A model generated the notes under the pieces. The model made no database searches. It worked only from the letters and a program-made list of their open reading frames with translations, and was not told where the DNA came from. From assembly GCF_006716885.1 (NCBI RefSeq), contig NZ_VFPU01000001.1, forward strand, positions 186,001-250,000: a stretch of 64,000 nucleotides of DNA. Reading direction: 5' to 3'. Every line of letters starts with the position of its first letter. Position 1 is the stretch's first letter. The position numbers and the translations under genes are program-made. Shown here one piece after another: positions 52,748-62,809 of the stretch. This stretch comes from Ornithinimicrobium humiphilum. Its GTDB lineage: Bacteria; Actinomycetota; Actinomycetes; Actinomycetales; Dermatophilaceae.

Positions 52748-53881
52748 TCAGCCCTCGTGCACCAGCCGGTCGTCGTGGTGGGGCTGCGCCCCGCCGCCCG
52801 CGTCCTCCGTTGGGTCGCTCAGCGCGTCGATCGACCGGCGGACCTCGGCGCGCCGCCCGGCCGGCACCCGCACGAGCAGGCTACCCGGCTGCACGAGCAC
52901 CCGGATCGCGGTCGCCGAGCCGAGCGTGTCTCCGTCGATCTCGAGCTCGACCGGCTTGTCGGAGACCACGCGGACCTCCCGGCCCTGCAGGTGGTCGACG
53001 CGCGAGTGCCCGATCCGGTGGCGGGTGACGAGCTGGCCGAAGGTCGCGGCCCAGCCGACGATCCCCTCCGGCGAGAGCAGCACCGCGTCGACGCTGCCGT
53101 CGTCGGCGAGGGCGTCGGGCAGCAGCTCCATGCCGCCCTGCAGCTTGCCGACGTTGCCGACCATGACGCTGCGGACCCGGCGGGTGAAGGTGCGCCCGCC
53201 GTCGACCTTGACCGCGACGGTGAACTGCGGGCCCTTGAGGTGGCGGAGCCCGGCCACGAGGTAGGCGAGCCAGCCCACCTTGGCCTTGAGCCCCTCCGGC
53301 GCCCCGGCCATGACCTCGGCGTCGAAGCCCAGGCCGGCCATGACGAGGAAGGTGTGCGTCTCGCGGGCGGCGTCGGAGAAGCGGTCGTCCACGGCGTCGT
53401 CGAGGTCGACGTTCTCGGAGGGGTCGTCCTCGTCGTCCAGACGCGCCTGCAGCTCGGCGGTCGTGGGTCGGACCAGGTCGAGCCGGCAGGTGTCGATCCA
53501 CAGGTCCTGACCGGTCAGCGCGATGGTGAGGCACTGGTCGAGGGAGTGGAAGGGCAGCTCGAGGTTGCGGGCGAGCAGGTTGCCGGTGCCGCCGGGCAGC
53601 AGCCCCATCGGCACCTCCGAGCCCACCATCTCGGCGCCGACGGTGCGGACCGTGCCGTCGCCACCGAGCGGGCAGACGAGGTCGACCCCGGCGGCCAGGG
53701 CCTCGTGGGTCTGGCCCACGCCGGTGTCCTCGGCGGTCGTCTCCAGCCACAACGGGTCGGCCCAGCCGTGCCGGTGGCAGAGGTCGGTGACGTGCCGTCG
53801 CACCTTGTCGACGTCGTCGAACTTCGTCGGGTTGACGATGATCGCGGCGCGCCGGGTGCCCTGCTCGGGCGCCGCGCTCAC
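52748..53881 (-). CDS. Diacylglycerol kinase family lipid kinase (DagK/YegS-like)
   Basis: 377 residues. N-terminal [10 protein letters not shown], then [12 protein letters not shown] (~75-86; nucleotide-binding GGDG) and [13 protein letters not shown] (~95-107). C-terminal beta-sandwich with [17 protein letters not shown]. It phosphorylates diacylglycerol or a related lipid, recycling it for phospholipid or lipomannan synthesis. The family in actinobacteria usually has ~300 residues; the extra length is a charged insertion (~150-185, Asp/Glu-rich). GTG 53881 overlaps the stop of a small membrane protein gene (GTGA), so the two are coupled. Confidence 0.9.
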   Translation of the reverse strand: MSAAPEQGTRRAAIIVNPTKFDDVDKVRRHVTDLCHRHGWADPLWLETTAEDTGVGQTHEALAAGVDLVCPLGGDGTVRTVGAEMVGSEVPMGLLPGGTGNLLARNLELPFHSLDQCLTIALTGQDLWIDTCRLDLVRPTTAELQARLDDEDDPSENVDLDDAVDDRFSDAARETHTFLVMAGLGFDAEVMAGAPEGLKAKVGWLAYLVAGLRHLKGPQFTVAVKVDGGRTFTRRVRSVMVGNVGKLQGGMELLPDALADDGSVDAVLLSPEGIVGWAATFGQLVTRHRIGHSRVDHLQGREVRVVSDKPVELEIDGDTLGSATAIRVLVQPGSLLVRVPAGRRAEVRRSIDALSDPTEDAGGGAQPHHDDRLVHEG

Positions 53882-54114
53882 GCGTGGTCCTCGCGGTCCT
53901 GCCGGCCGTCCTCGGCGGAGGTCTCCGCGACGGAACCGCCCGGCTCGACGGCCCCGGCGGCCACGCCGCCCTCGACCGCGACGCCCCGGCGTCCCGCGCG
54001 AGCCGGACGCACCGCCCGCACCTCGGTCACCGCCAGCCAGGCGGCCGCGGCGGTGAGGGCCAGCACCAGGCCCAGGGCGAGGGCGAGCAACGCCCAGCTC
54101 GCATCGTTCTGCAT
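53878..54114 (-). CDS. Small single-span membrane protein coupled to the lipid kinase
   Basis: 78 residues: one helix at ~6-28 ([21 protein letters not shown]), a short basic stretch and an acidic C-terminus ([12 protein letters not shown]). Start fixed by TACCGT (54127-54122) on the minus strand and a 7-base gap. Family unknown. Its stop overlaps the start of the lipid kinase gene, so it may anchor or regulate that enzyme at the membrane. Divergent from serS with only 97 bases between starts. Confidence 0.68.
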   Translation of the reverse strand: MQNDASWALLALALGLVLALTAAAAWLAVTEVRAVRPARAGRRGVAVEGGVAAGAVEPGGSVAETSAEDGRQDREDHA

Positions 54115-54211
54115 ACCCGCCACGGTAGCCGTCGCCCGTCCGCCGCGGCGACCCGAGCCCGGCGCCGACGGGCCGGGGGAGAGCGGCCGCGGGGCCAGTA
54201 GGCTTGCGCCC

Positions 54212-55507
54212 ATGATCGACCTTCGCGAGCTCCGGAACGACCCCGACCGCGTGCGCGCCTCGCAGCAGGCCCGTGGCGAGGACCCCGGGATGGTCGACGT
54301 CGTGCTGTCCGCCGACGAGCGCTACCGCACCGCCCTCGCCGGCTTCGAGTCCGCCCGCGCCGAGCAGAAGGCCTTCGGCAAGAAGGTCGCCCAGGCCCAG
54401 GGCGCGGAGAAGCAGGCGCTGCTCGCCGAGGTCAAGGACCTCGCCGCGCGCGTCAAGGAGCTCGAGGCCGAGGCCGGTGCCGCCGAGGCGGAGCGCGAGG
54501 CCGCGCTGCGCAGGATCGGCAACGTCGTCATGGAGGGCGTCCCGGTCGGCGGCGAGGACGACTACGTCGTGCTCGAGGAGATCGGCGCGCCCCGGGACTT
54601 CGAGGCCGAGGGCTTCGCGCCGCGCGACCACCTCGAGCTCGGCGAGCTGCACGGGGCCATCGACACCGCCCGCGGCGCCAAGGTGTCCGGCGCCCGCTTC
54701 TACTTCCTGCTCGGCATCGGCGCCCAGCTCGAGCACGCCCTCATGGCGCTCGCGCGCGACATCACGACGGAGGAGGGCTTCGTGCCCGTCGTGCCGCCGA
54801 CCCTGGTGCGCGAGGAGGCGATGGCCGGGGCGGGCTTCCTCGACGCCCACGCCGACGAGGTCTACCGTCTCGAGTCGGACGAGCTCTACCTGACCGGCAC
54901 CAGCGAGGTCGCGCTCGCCGGCCTGCACGCCGACGAGATCGTCGACCTCTCCGCCGGGCCGCTCCGGTATGCCGCGACCTCCACCTGCTACCGCCGCGAG
55001 GCGGGCTCCTACGGCAAGGACACCCGCGGCATCTTCCGGGTGCACCAGTTCACCAAGACCGAGATGTTCGTCTACTGCCGTCCTGAGGACGCCGAGGCCG
55101 AGCACGCCAACCTGCTGCGCATCGAGCGCCGCATCCTCGACGCCCTCGAGGTCCCCTACCGGGTCATCGACGTCGCCGCCGGCGACCTGGGCGGCCCCGC
55201 GGCCCGCAAGTTCGACTGCGAGGCGTGGATCCCCACCCAGGGCACCTACCGCGAGCTGACCTCGACCTCCAACTGCACGACCTACCAGGCCCGCCGGCTG
55301 TCCGTGCGCGAGCGCGACCCGCAGGGCGGCGGCACGCGGACCGTCGCCACCCTCAACGGCACGGCGATCACCAGCACCCGCCCGATCATCGCGCTGCTGG
55401 AGAACCACCAGCAGGCCGACGGCTCGATCACCGTGCCCGAGGCGCTGCGTCCCTACCTCGGCGGGAAGGCCGTCCTCCGTCCGCAGACGGAGCCCACGGC
55501 CGGCTGA
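54212..55507 (+). CDS. serS: Seryl-tRNA synthetase
   Basis: 431 residues, the usual length. The N-terminal long coiled-coil arm (~28-100) that grips tRNA-Ser is followed by the class II core: motif 2 near [22 protein letters not shown] (~258-278) and motif 3 near [21 protein letters not shown] (~385-405). The [13 protein letters not shown] segment is diagnostic. It charges tRNA-Ser and tRNA-Sec. ATG 54212 is decided by TAGGCT (54199-54204) and a 7-base gap, so serS too seems leaderless. A terminator hairpin follows. Confidence 0.97.
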   Translation: MIDLRELRNDPDRVRASQQARGEDPGMVDVVLSADERYRTALAGFESARAEQKAFGKKVAQAQGAEKQALLAEVKDLAARVKELEAEAGAAEAEREAALRRIGNVVMEGVPVGGEDDYVVLEEIGAPRDFEAEGFAPRDHLELGELHGAIDTARGAKVSGARFYFLLGIGAQLEHALMALARDITTEEGFVPVVPPTLVREEAMAGAGFLDAHADEVYRLESDELYLTGTSEVALAGLHADEIVDLSAGPLRYAATSTCYRREAGSYGKDTRGIFRVHQFTKTEMFVYCRPEDAEAEHANLLRIERRILDALEVPYRVIDVAAGDLGGPAARKFDCEAWIPTQGTYRELTSTSNCTTYQARRLSVRERDPQGGGTRTVATLNGTAITSTRPIIALLENHQQADGSITVPEALRPYLGGKAVLRPQTEPTAG

Positions 55508-55512
55508 GACCC

Positions 55513-55538
55513 GCGTCTCCGCCCTCCGGCGGAGGCGC
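55513..55538 (+). terminator. Terminator of serS
   Basis: GCGTCTCCGCC (55513-55523) / GGCGGAGGCGC (55528-55538), 11-bp stem with one G-U pair and a 4-base loop, 6 bases after the stop. Confidence 0.75.
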
Positions 55539-55568
55539 CCGCCCCGCCGCGCTGCCTACCCTGGGTCG

Positions 55569-56948
55569 GTGAGCATCGAGGGCTGGTTCGGGACCGACGA
55601 GGACTGGGTGCGCCCGCGCCCGCGGGTCGCCGAGGCCCGTGACGTGCGGCTGGCCCTGGCCAGCCTGGTCACGGTGGCGCTGGGCGCGGAGGTCATGCGC
55701 AGCCTCGGCGCGTTCAGCGAGGAGCCGCACGGCGTGGCCTGGCAGTACCTCGGCATGGTCTCGCTCGTCGCCCTCGTGCTGGTCCGGCGCACCCACCCGG
55801 TGCTCGTGACCGCGGTCACCGGGGTGCACATGATCACGCTCGGCGTGCTCCTGCCGATGACGATGAGCTCGCTGCCGATGCAGCTCCTCTACTTCTTCCT
55901 CATCTTCTCCGGCGTCGCCTGGGCCCGCGACCGCCGGATGCTGCTCGCGGCCGTGGGTCTGGTCATCGCCCTCATGGTCGCCTGGGTGGCCTGGGCCTAC
56001 GCGGTCGGCAGCGGTATGCAGCAGCTCACCGCCCGCTTCGCCGAGGACGTCCCGGAGCAGATCGGCATCTTCGACGTGCCCACCGCGGTGGCCGGCTTCA
56101 TGCTCCTCAACAACGGGCTGTTCTTCGGCGGGGCGATCCTGCTCGGCCAGCTCGCCTGGCGGGGCGCCCGCAACACCGCGCGGGTCGTGGAGCAGGCGGG
56201 GACGATCGCCGCCCAGTCGCTGCAGCTGCGCGACCAGGCCGTCGTCGCCGAGCGGCTGCGGATCGCCCGCGAGCTGCACGACGTCGTGGCCCACCACGTC
56301 TCGGTCATGGGCGTGCAGGCCGCGGCGGCCCGCCGGGTCATGGAGCGCGACCCCTCCGCGGCCAGCGCGGCGCTCGGCACGGTCGAGAAGGCCTCCCGCG
56401 AGGCGGTCGGCCAGATGCGCGACCTCGTCGGCACCCTGCGCAGCGGCGAGCTGGAGTCGGGCGGCGCCCGGCCCGAGGAGGCCGGCGACCGCTCGCCGCA
56501 GCCCACGCTGGCCGCCCTGCCCGCGCTGGTCGCGGGCGCCACGACCCCGACGTGCGAGGTGACCTTCCAGCTCGTCGAGGACCGCGAGGGAGCCGCCGGG
56601 CGGGTGCCGCCGCCGGTGCAGCTGTCGGCCTACCGGGTCGTGCAGGAGGCCCTGGCCAACGTCCACCGCCACTCCACGGCGCGGCACGTCAGTGTCGTCG
56701 TCCGGGTGGAGGAGGAGGCCGACCGGCTGGAGGTCGAGGTCGTCGACGACGGACTGCAGCGCGCCGGCACGGCCGGCACCGGGCTGGGCCTGCTCGGCAT
56801 GCGCGAGCGCGCCGACCACCTCGGCGGAGGCGTCGAAGCCGGCCCCCGCACCGCCTCCCAGGGCTGGCGGGTGCGGCTGTGGTGCCCGCTCGACGGCATC
56901 AGGCGCTCCGGCCCCGCCGGGCTCGCGCCGGTGGAGGTGGGCGCGTGA
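55569..56948 (+). CDS. NarL-type sensor histidine kinase (ABC-associated)
   Basis: 459 residues. Five to six membrane helices in ~25-200, no large sensor domain. HisKA_3 with IARELHDVVAHHVSVMG (~234-250), the phospho-His after AREL. HATPase_c: VVQEALANVHRHS (~357-369) and the GTGLGLLGMRERADHLGG segment. GTG 55569 has TACCCT (55557-55562), 6 bases upstream. Its stop overlaps the response-regulator GTG. The following NatAB-type ABC genes (115 bases after the regulator) are the probable output, a common arrangement for envelope-stress or peptide-antibiotic sensing. Confidence 0.91.
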   Translation: MSIEGWFGTDEDWVRPRPRVAEARDVRLALASLVTVALGAEVMRSLGAFSEEPHGVAWQYLGMVSLVALVLVRRTHPVLVTAVTGVHMITLGVLLPMTMSSLPMQLLYFFLIFSGVAWARDRRMLLAAVGLVIALMVAWVAWAYAVGSGMQQLTARFAEDVPEQIGIFDVPTAVAGFMLLNNGLFFGGAILLGQLAWRGARNTARVVEQAGTIAAQSLQLRDQAVVAERLRIARELHDVVAHHVSVMGVQAAAARRVMERDPSAASAALGTVEKASREAVGQMRDLVGTLRSGELESGGARPEEAGDRSPQPTLAALPALVAGATTPTCEVTFQLVEDREGAAGRVPPPVQLSAYRVVQEALANVHRHSTARHVSVVVRVEEEADRLEVEVVDDGLQRAGTAGTGLGLLGMRERADHLGGGVEAGPRTASQGWRVRLWCPLDGIRRSGPAGLAPVEVGA

Positions 56949-57622
56949 GCGTGCGCGTTCTGCTGGTCGACGACCAGCCCCTGCTGCTGCAGGGCTTCGC
57001 GATGATCCTCTCGGTCGAGGACGACCTCGAGGTCGTCGGTCAGGTCACCGACGGCGAGAAGGCCGCCGCGGCCGTCGCGCGGCTGCAGCCCGACGTGGTG
57101 CTCATGGACGTGCAGATGCCCGTGCTCGACGGCATCGAGGCGACCCGTCGGATCGTCGCCGGCCATCCCGACGTCAGGGTGCTCATCCTCACGACCTTCG
57201 ACCGCGACGACTACCTCTTCGCGGCGCTCGAGGCGGGGGCGAGCGGCTTCCTGCTCAAGAACTCCGACCCCGACGACCTCGTCGACGCCGTCCGCGCCGT
57301 CGCCGAGGGTCACGCGCTGCTGGCCCCCGAGGTGACCCGCCGGGTCATCGCCCGCATGACGCGGGCGGGCGAGGCCCCGGCGGAGCATGGGCCCTCCCCG
57401 ACCGACACCGTCCCGCTGCCCGACCTCACCCAGCGCGAGCGGGAGATGCTCGAGCTCGTCGCCCGCGGCCTGTCCAACGGCGAGATCGCGGCGCAGGCCT
57501 ACGTCACCGAGGCGACGGTCAAGACCCACATCTCCAACATCCTGGCCAAGCTCGGCGTCCGCGACCGGGTGCAGGCGGTCATCGCCGCCTACGAGGCGGG
57601 GCTGGTCTCGCCCGGCGGCTGA
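56945..57622 (+). CDS. NarL/LuxR response regulator (ABC-associated)
   Basis: 225 residues. Receiver ~1-118 with D9-D10, phospho-acceptor D55 (VLMDVQMPVLDG), T83 region ILTTFD and K105 (FLLKNSD). HTH_LuxR ~157-217 (LTQREREMLELVARGLSNGEIAAQAYVTEATVKTHI). GTG start overlaps the kinase stop (GTGA). Likely activator of the ABC transporter genes that follow: their own -10-like TAGCGT is at 57701-57706, preceded by GC-rich repeats of GAGCGAT/GGCGATG type that might bind it. Confidence 0.92.
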   Translation: MSVRVLLVDDQPLLLQGFAMILSVEDDLEVVGQVTDGEKAAAAVARLQPDVVLMDVQMPVLDGIEATRRIVAGHPDVRVLILTTFDRDDYLFAALEAGASGFLLKNSDPDDLVDAVRAVAEGHALLAPEVTRRVIARMTRAGEAPAEHGPSPTDTVPLPDLTQREREMLELVARGLSNGEIAAQAYVTEATVKTHISNILAKLGVRDRVQAVIAAYEAGLVSPGG

Positions 57623-57737
57623 GCACGGCATACCCCCTCCGACCGGGGACGGAGAGCGATCTCCCACCCGCGGGCGATGTGCTCCCGGCCCTCTCCTCCC
57701 TAGCGTTGTCCCAGAAGGCTCACCGAGGAGGAACCCC

Positions 57738-58619
57738 ATGCTCGAGCTCTCCGGGCTCACCCGTCGCTACGGCGACCACCTGGCCGTCGACGACGTGTCG
57801 TTCACCGTGCCCACCGGGGCCATGGTCGGCTTCGTCGGCGGCAACGGCGCGGGCAAGACCACGACGATGCGGATGGTCATGGGCGTGCTCGCGCCCACCG
57901 CGGGGGAGGTCCGCTGGCAGGGCCGCCCCGTCACCGCCGCCGAGCGCCGCCGCTTCGGCTACATGCCCGAGGAGCGCGGCCTCTACCCCAAGCAGCCGGT
58001 GCTGGCCCAGCTCACCTACCTCGGTCAGCTGCACGGCATGAGCGCCCTCGACGCCCGCGCGCGCTCGACCGAGCTGCTCGAGCGCTTCGGCCTCGGGGGG
58101 CGGGTCAAGGACAAGCTCGAGACCCTCTCGCTGGGCAACCAGCAGCGGGCGCAGATCATCGCCTCGGTGCTCGGCGACCCGGCCCTCCTCATCCTCGACG
58201 AGCCGTTCTCGGGCCTGGACCCCTCCGCCGTCGACCAGATGAGCGCCCTGCTGCGCGAGCACACGGCCCGGGGCGTGCCGGTGCTCTTCAGCTCCCACCA
58301 GCTCGACCTCGTCGACCGGCTCTGCGACGCCCTCGTCGTGCTCCACCAGGGGAGGGTCGTCGCGTCCGGCACCTCCGAGCAGCTGCGGGCCTCCGCGCCG
58401 CTGCGCTACCGGCTCACGACGACCGGTGACACCGGCTGGGTGCGCGGCGTGCCCGGGATCGAGGTCGTCGACCTCGACGGCCCCACCGCCCTCGTGCAGC
58501 CCGCCGACGAGCAGGTCGCCGAGCGGCTGCTCGTCGACGCCGTCGCCCGTGGCGGTGTGCGCGAGTTCAGCCGCATCGTCCCGTCCCTGTCCGAGATCTA
58601 CCGAGAGGTGGCGGCATGA
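57738..58619 (+). CDS. ABC transporter ATPase, NatA type
   Basis: 293 residues. Walker A GGNGAGKTTTMR (~34-45), signature LSLGNQQRAQ (~129-138; degenerate LSxGxQQ as in NatA), Walker B LLILDEPFSGLD (~149-160) and the H-loop SSHQLD. The C-terminal ~75 residues form the extra domain seen in NatA/BcrA-like exporters. With the permease encoded next (overlap ATGA), it drives export of an unknown substrate such as Na+, a peptide or a drug. ATG 57738 follows GAGGAGG by 5 bases. Confidence 0.92.
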   Translation: MLELSGLTRRYGDHLAVDDVSFTVPTGAMVGFVGGNGAGKTTTMRMVMGVLAPTAGEVRWQGRPVTAAERRRFGYMPEERGLYPKQPVLAQLTYLGQLHGMSALDARARSTELLERFGLGGRVKDKLETLSLGNQQRAQIIASVLGDPALLILDEPFSGLDPSAVDQMSALLREHTARGVPVLFSSHQLDLVDRLCDALVVLHQGRVVASGTSEQLRASAPLRYRLTTTGDTGWVRGVPGIEVVDLDGPTALVQPADEQVAERLLVDAVARGGVREFSRIVPSLSEIYREVAA

Positions 58620-59866
58620 CCACCGTGCAGACCCCCGCGACCGCCTCGACGGACCCCGGCACCGGGCAGCGGCTCACCCCGCCGCGCGCTCCGTGGGCCC
58701 TCGTCGCCGCACGCGAGATCCGCGTGCGGCTCAGCGACAAGACCTTCCTCGTCAGCACCGTCCTCACCGTCGGCCTGCTGCTGGGCGCGATGGTGCTGCC
58801 CGCGATACTCAACAGCGGGGGCACCGAGTACACCGTCGCCGTCACGGACGACACCGCGGCCGCGATCGTCGACGAGGCGGCGACCGGGATCACCGGCCTC
58901 CCGGGCCTGTCCGGGGAGGAGGAGACCACCGTGGTCGCCGAGCGGATGGCCGACCGTGCCGCCGCCGAGGTGGCCGTGGTCGACGGTGACGTCGACGTGG
59001 CGCTGGTCGGCTCCGACGGCGCCTGGGAGGTGCTCGCCGACGGCGAGCCGCCGCTGACCCTGGAGACCGCGCTCGCCGGCACCGTCCAGCAGCGGGCCCT
59101 GGAGGCCAACGCGGCGGCCGCCGGCACCACCCTCGAAGAGCTGACCGCGGGGTCGCAGCTGACCACCGTCGACGTGGGCGAGCAGGAGGGCATGGGCGGG
59201 CAGATGCTCTTCTTCCTGGGCTTCGGCTTCGCGATGGTCTTCTACTTCGCGGCGGTGATGTTTGGCATGCAGATCGCCAGCAGCGTCGTCGAGGAGAAGC
59301 AGTCGCGGATCGTGGAGATCCTCGCCGCCGCCATCCCGATCCGCTCGCTGCTCCTCGGCAAGGTGCTGGGCAACACCCTCCTCGCGGTGGGGCAGATGGC
59401 TCTCATCGTCGCGGCGGCCCTCGTCGGGCTCACCTTCACCGACCTCGACATCGCCCTGCCCGGCGTGGCGGAGGCGCTCGGCTGGTACCTGCCGTTCTTC
59501 CTCGTCGGCTTCCTCGCCCTGGCCTGCGTCTGGGCGGCCGCCGGCGCCCTCGCCTCCCGCACCGAGGACCTCCAGTCGACCACCCTGCCGCTGACGATGG
59601 TGCTCGTCGCCGCGCTGCTCGGCGGCATCAACCTCGAGGGGGTATGGCGCGAAGTCGCCTCGTTCGTGCCGATCCTGTCGACCATCCTCATGCCGATCCG
59701 CATCCTCGAGGGCGACACCGCCTGGTGGGAGCCGGCCCTGGCCCTGGCGCTCGTCGTCGCCTTCTGCGCGCTGACCATCGTCCTCGGCAGCCGCCTCTAC
59801 CAGCGGGCCCTGCTGCACACCTCCGGCAGCCTGACGTGGCGCAAGGCGCTGCGCCTGCGCGACTGA
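58616..59866 (+). CDS. ABC transporter permease, NatB-like
   Basis: 416 residues. First membrane helix ~45-66, then an outside domain of ~150 residues (~67-205) and five to six helices (~205-405), the ABC2_membrane_3/NatB layout. The amphipathic segment VEEKQSRIVEILAAAIPIRSLLLGKVLG (~225-252) is the conserved coupling region that contacts the ATPase. Partner of the preceding NatA-like ATPase; possibly regulated by the two-component system upstream. Ends before the strongest hairpin of the window. Confidence 0.9.
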   Translation: MTTVQTPATASTDPGTGQRLTPPRAPWALVAAREIRVRLSDKTFLVSTVLTVGLLLGAMVLPAILNSGGTEYTVAVTDDTAAAIVDEAATGITGLPGLSGEEETTVVAERMADRAAAEVAVVDGDVDVALVGSDGAWEVLADGEPPLTLETALAGTVQQRALEANAAAAGTTLEELTAGSQLTTVDVGEQEGMGGQMLFFLGFGFAMVFYFAAVMFGMQIASSVVEEKQSRIVEILAAAIPIRSLLLGKVLGNTLLAVGQMALIVAAALVGLTFTDLDIALPGVAEALGWYLPFFLVGFLALACVWAAAGALASRTEDLQSTTLPLTMVLVAALLGGINLEGVWREVASFVPILSTILMPIRILEGDTAWWEPALALALVVAFCALTIVLGSRLYQRALLHTSGSLTWRKALRLRD

Positions 59867-59883
59867 GCGAGCGACTGCCTGGA

Positions 59884-59920
59884 CGCCGTCGGAGCAGGTC
59901 GCGGGCCTGCTCCGACGGCG
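59884..59920 (+). terminator. Terminator of the ABC exporter operon
   Basis: Perfect 15-bp stem CGCCGTCGGAGCAGG (59884-59898) / CCTGCTCCGACGGCG (59906-59920), 7-base loop, 17 bases after the stop. Confidence 0.88.
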
Positions 59921-59965
59921 CACGCGCTGATGCCGGGCCGTCCGCCGGAGGCTAGGCTCGGCGGT

Positions 59966-60826
59966 GTGAGCAGCGCCCAGACGACCCCGACGGACACCCG
60001 CCACCCGGTGCGCGACAGCGCCCTGCTCGTCGCGCTCGACGTGGACGGCACCCTTATCCACCACGACGGAGCGATCTCCCCGCGCGTCCTCGACGTGGTC
60101 CGCCGCCTCGACGCCCTCCCGCACGTCCACGTCGTCGTCGCCACCGGCCGCTCCACCGTCGCGACCTGGCCGATCCTCGAGGAGTTCGGCCTGCTCACGC
60201 CCGGCCGCCCCGTCGTCTGCTCCAACGGCGCCGTCACCGTCGAGGTCGACCCGGAGGGCGAGGGCGGCTTCCGCATCCTCGACGTCGTCACCTTCGACCC
60301 GGCCCCCGCCGTCTCGCTGCTGCGGCGCGAGCTGCCCGACGCGCTCATCGCGGTCGAGGAGATCGGCGTCGGCTTCAAGGTCAGCACCCCCTTCCCGCCC
60401 GGTGAGCTCATGGGCGAGGAGACCGTCGTGCCGATGGAGGAGCTGCTCGTCGACCCCGTCACCCGCGTGACGATCCGCGACCCCTCCTCGACCTCGGAGG
60501 AGTTCTCCGCCCTCGTCGAGCGGATGGGTCTGCACGGCGTCGGCTACGCCGTCGGCTGGAGCGCCTGGCTCGACCTCGCTCCGGAGGGCGTGAGCAAGGC
60601 CTCCGCCCTGGAGCAGGTCCGCCGCCGACTCGGCGTCGAGCCCTACCGCACCGTCGCCGCCGGCGACCAGCGCAACGACGTCGAGATGCTCCAGTGGGCG
60701 GCCTGCGGCTACGCCATGGGCCAGGCCCCGCCGGAGGTCGTCGCGGCCGCCGACCGCGTCACCGGTCCGGTCGAGGAGGACGGCCTCGCCGACGCGCTCG
60801 AGGAGGTCCTGGCCGAGCTCGCCTGA
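59966..60826 (+). CDS. Cof-type HAD-IIB phosphatase
   Basis: 286 residues. Motif I LVALDVDGTLIHHDG (~15-29), motif II VVATGRS, cap domain (~90-205) of the IIB type, motif III/IV VSKASALEQV and AAGDQRNDVEMLQ. Acts on a sugar phosphate or similar metabolite; substrate unknown. HAD genes of this type are regularly near serS in actinobacteria. GTG 59966 is fixed by TAGGCT (59953-59958) and a 7-base gap. Confidence 0.9.
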   Translation: MSSAQTTPTDTRHPVRDSALLVALDVDGTLIHHDGAISPRVLDVVRRLDALPHVHVVVATGRSTVATWPILEEFGLLTPGRPVVCSNGAVTVEVDPEGEGGFRILDVVTFDPAPAVSLLRRELPDALIAVEEIGVGFKVSTPFPPGELMGEETVVPMEELLVDPVTRVTIRDPSSTSEEFSALVERMGLHGVGYAVGWSAWLDLAPEGVSKASALEQVRRRLGVEPYRTVAAGDQRNDVEMLQWAACGYAMGQAPPEVVAAADRVTGPVEEDGLADALEEVLAELA

Positions 60827-60857
60827 GGCGCCCGGGCACGGCATACACTCGCTCCCC

Positions 60858-62231
60858 GTGAGGGGAGCACTGGGGGAGGCCGCCCGGACGGTCCGGACCG
60901 CGCTGGGCGTCGTCCTGGACGGTCTGCGGCTGCTGGTCGCGCACTGGCCGGTGCTGCTCGTGATCTTCCTGCTCGGCGCCGCGGTGCGCGAGCTGGTGCT
61001 CTGGGGCAGCTTCGAGCTGAGCAAGGAGCACCCCGTGCTCGCCTCGCTCACCGTCACCCTCGCCCCGCTGGCGACGCTGACCGCCTTCATCCTCATGCTG
61101 CGCGCGGTGCTGCCCTCGCTGCGCCACGTCGACGGCACCCCGGTGCGGGAGACGATGTCGCAGCGGCTGCGGGTGGTCTCCGGCGCCCTGATCCCGTTCC
61201 TGGCGATCTACGCCGCGCAGGGCTACCTGCGCGACGACATGCGCCGCTTCGTCAACGAGACCTTCGCCGACGAGTTCCTCTCGACCAACTGGTTCGCCGG
61301 CGAGACCGCCGACGCCCGGACCATCGGCACCGTCGAGACGCCGGTCCTGGTCGGCACGGTCGTGACGGCGCTCGTGCTGCGCTGGTTGCTGGACCGCCTC
61401 GACCTGCCGTCGCGCAACGTCGGCCTCGGCTTCCTGGCCGCGTGGCTGGAGGTCGTCTGGCTGGCCTTCGCCGCCAAGTCGCTGGCCAGCCAGTGGGACG
61501 ACGCGCAGGACTGGCTGCTGCAGCGCCGGGCCGTCGACGGCCTCGCCGACGGGTGGGCGGCGCTCGCCGCGGCGCTCGGCCCGCTCGGCTCCCTGCTCGA
61601 CACCCTCGGCGCCTGGGTCTGGGGCGTGCTCGGCGACGTCGACGCGCTCGTCGTGGTGCCGCTCGCCTGGATGGTCGTCGGCGCCGTCGTCTACGGCCGG
61701 CAGCTGGGCGAGCCGGCGCCGCCGCCCGCGGGCGCGGTGCCCGAGCGGGTGGCGCAGCGGCTGCGCGCCCTGGAGCAGCGCCGGGCGGTCGCGCGGGCGA
61801 GGGAGCGGCTGAGCCTGCTGCCGGAGTGGCTGCGCTCCTGGCTGGCCGAGCCGCTGGCCGACTTCACCTCGCGCTTCGCCACCCTGGGCACCGGGCTGCG
61901 CACGCTGGCCCGCGCCGGGCTGGTGCCGATGGTCACGCTCTGCCTGGTCTTCCTGCTCGCGCGGCAGTCCGAGCTGCTCGTCGCCGAGGGGCTGCGGGCC
62001 GTGCTGCCGCCGCTGGACGCCGATCTCATGGTCGCGCTGGCGCCCTACCTGTCGATCCTCTTCTCGGCGGTGAGCTCGGTGCTCGTGGTCTCGCTCGTCG
62101 CGGCCGCGGTCGACCGCTTCCTCGTCGTGGGCGGGACCGCGGAGGGCGCGGCGGTGAAGGACGGCCCCGTCGTCGACGCCCCGGCGGGGGCTCAGCCCTC
62201 GTCGGCCACCTCCAGCGGCACCGACACGTAG
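60858..62231 (+). CDS. Multi-spanning membrane protein, unknown function
   Basis: 457 residues, roughly eight helices (~20-45, 60-85, 110-128, 165-185, 195-215, 270-290, 345-365, 385-410) with a Lys/Arg-rich cytoplasmic loop (~300-340). No recognised domain. GTG 60858 follows TACACT (60844-60849), 8 bases; that -10 box overlaps one of the CGGCATAC octamers. The C-terminal end is Ala/Gly/Ser rich and overlaps the convergent gene by 40 bp. Confidence 0.62.
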   Translation: MRGALGEAARTVRTALGVVLDGLRLLVAHWPVLLVIFLLGAAVRELVLWGSFELSKEHPVLASLTVTLAPLATLTAFILMLRAVLPSLRHVDGTPVRETMSQRLRVVSGALIPFLAIYAAQGYLRDDMRRFVNETFADEFLSTNWFAGETADARTIGTVETPVLVGTVVTALVLRWLLDRLDLPSRNVGLGFLAAWLEVVWLAFAAKSLASQWDDAQDWLLQRRAVDGLADGWAALAAALGPLGSLLDTLGAWVWGVLGDVDALVVVPLAWMVVGAVVYGRQLGEPAPPPAGAVPERVAQRLRALEQRRAVARARERLSLLPEWLRSWLAEPLADFTSRFATLGTGLRTLARAGLVPMVTLCLVFLLARQSELLVAEGLRAVLPPLDADLMVALAPYLSILFSAVSSVLVVSLVAAAVDRFLVVGGTAEGAAVKDGPVVDAPAGAQPSSATSSGTDT

Positions 62232-62809
62232 TCGGGCCGCTGCCAGCTCAGCCGCAGCTCGGCGGGCTCGACGTCCTCGGTGAGCCGCACCAGGACCGGC
62301 ACCGTGTAGGTCTCCTCGCGCACCCAGGTGTCGTCGAAGAGCGTGTCGCTCGGCCGCGGCGGGGAGCAGGCGGTGAAGGGCAGCCCGTCGGCCCCGACCG
62401 TGGCCGAGCTGTAGCTCGTCGTGCGCCCGAGGGTGTCGACCACCTCGACGGAGCAGCCGGACGGGTCGTGCTCCACCGGGGCGGTGATGGTCAGGTCGGT
62501 CCGCCAGACGCGGGTGCCGTCGACCCACGGCACGAGGTGCATCATGCCGTCGGCGTCGGTCACGTCCGTGGCCTCGGTGGTCGCTCCGACCACGACCGTC
62601 GCGTCGAACGTCAGGGGCGTGCCCTCGAGGTCGGTGGTGCGCACGGTATGCCGCACCGGCTCGCCAACGGCGCCCACCGTGGCGTCGCGGAGCTGGGTCG
62701 GCCACCAGAAGTTGACCAGCCGCGAGGCGCCGGTGACCGCGACCAGGGTGAGCACGAACGGCAGGACCAGGAGGGCCAGACGGTTGCGCCGCCACCACGT
62801 GCCGCTCAC
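62192..62809 (-). CDS. Membrane-anchored extracytoplasmic protein, unknown
   Basis: 205 residues. WWRRNRLALLVLPFVLTLVAVTG at ~4-26 is an uncleaved signal anchor with positive-inside start; the rest is beta-rich and contains a Cys pair (SGCSVE, TACSPP), typical of an exported fold. No domain recognised. GTG 62809 overlaps the preceding stop (GTGA). Third of three consecutive overlapping genes on the minus strand with similar design, probably one complex. The 3' end overlaps the opposite membrane-protein gene. Confidence 0.58.
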   Translation of the reverse strand: MSGTWWRRNRLALLVLPFVLTLVAVTGASRLVNFWWPTQLRDATVGAVGEPVRHTVRTTDLEGTPLTFDATVVVGATTEATDVTDADGMMHLVPWVDGTRVWRTDLTITAPVEHDPSGCSVEVVDTLGRTTSYSSATVGADGLPFTACSPPRPSDTLFDDTWVREETYTVPVLVRLTEDVEPAELRLSWQRPDYVSVPLEVADEG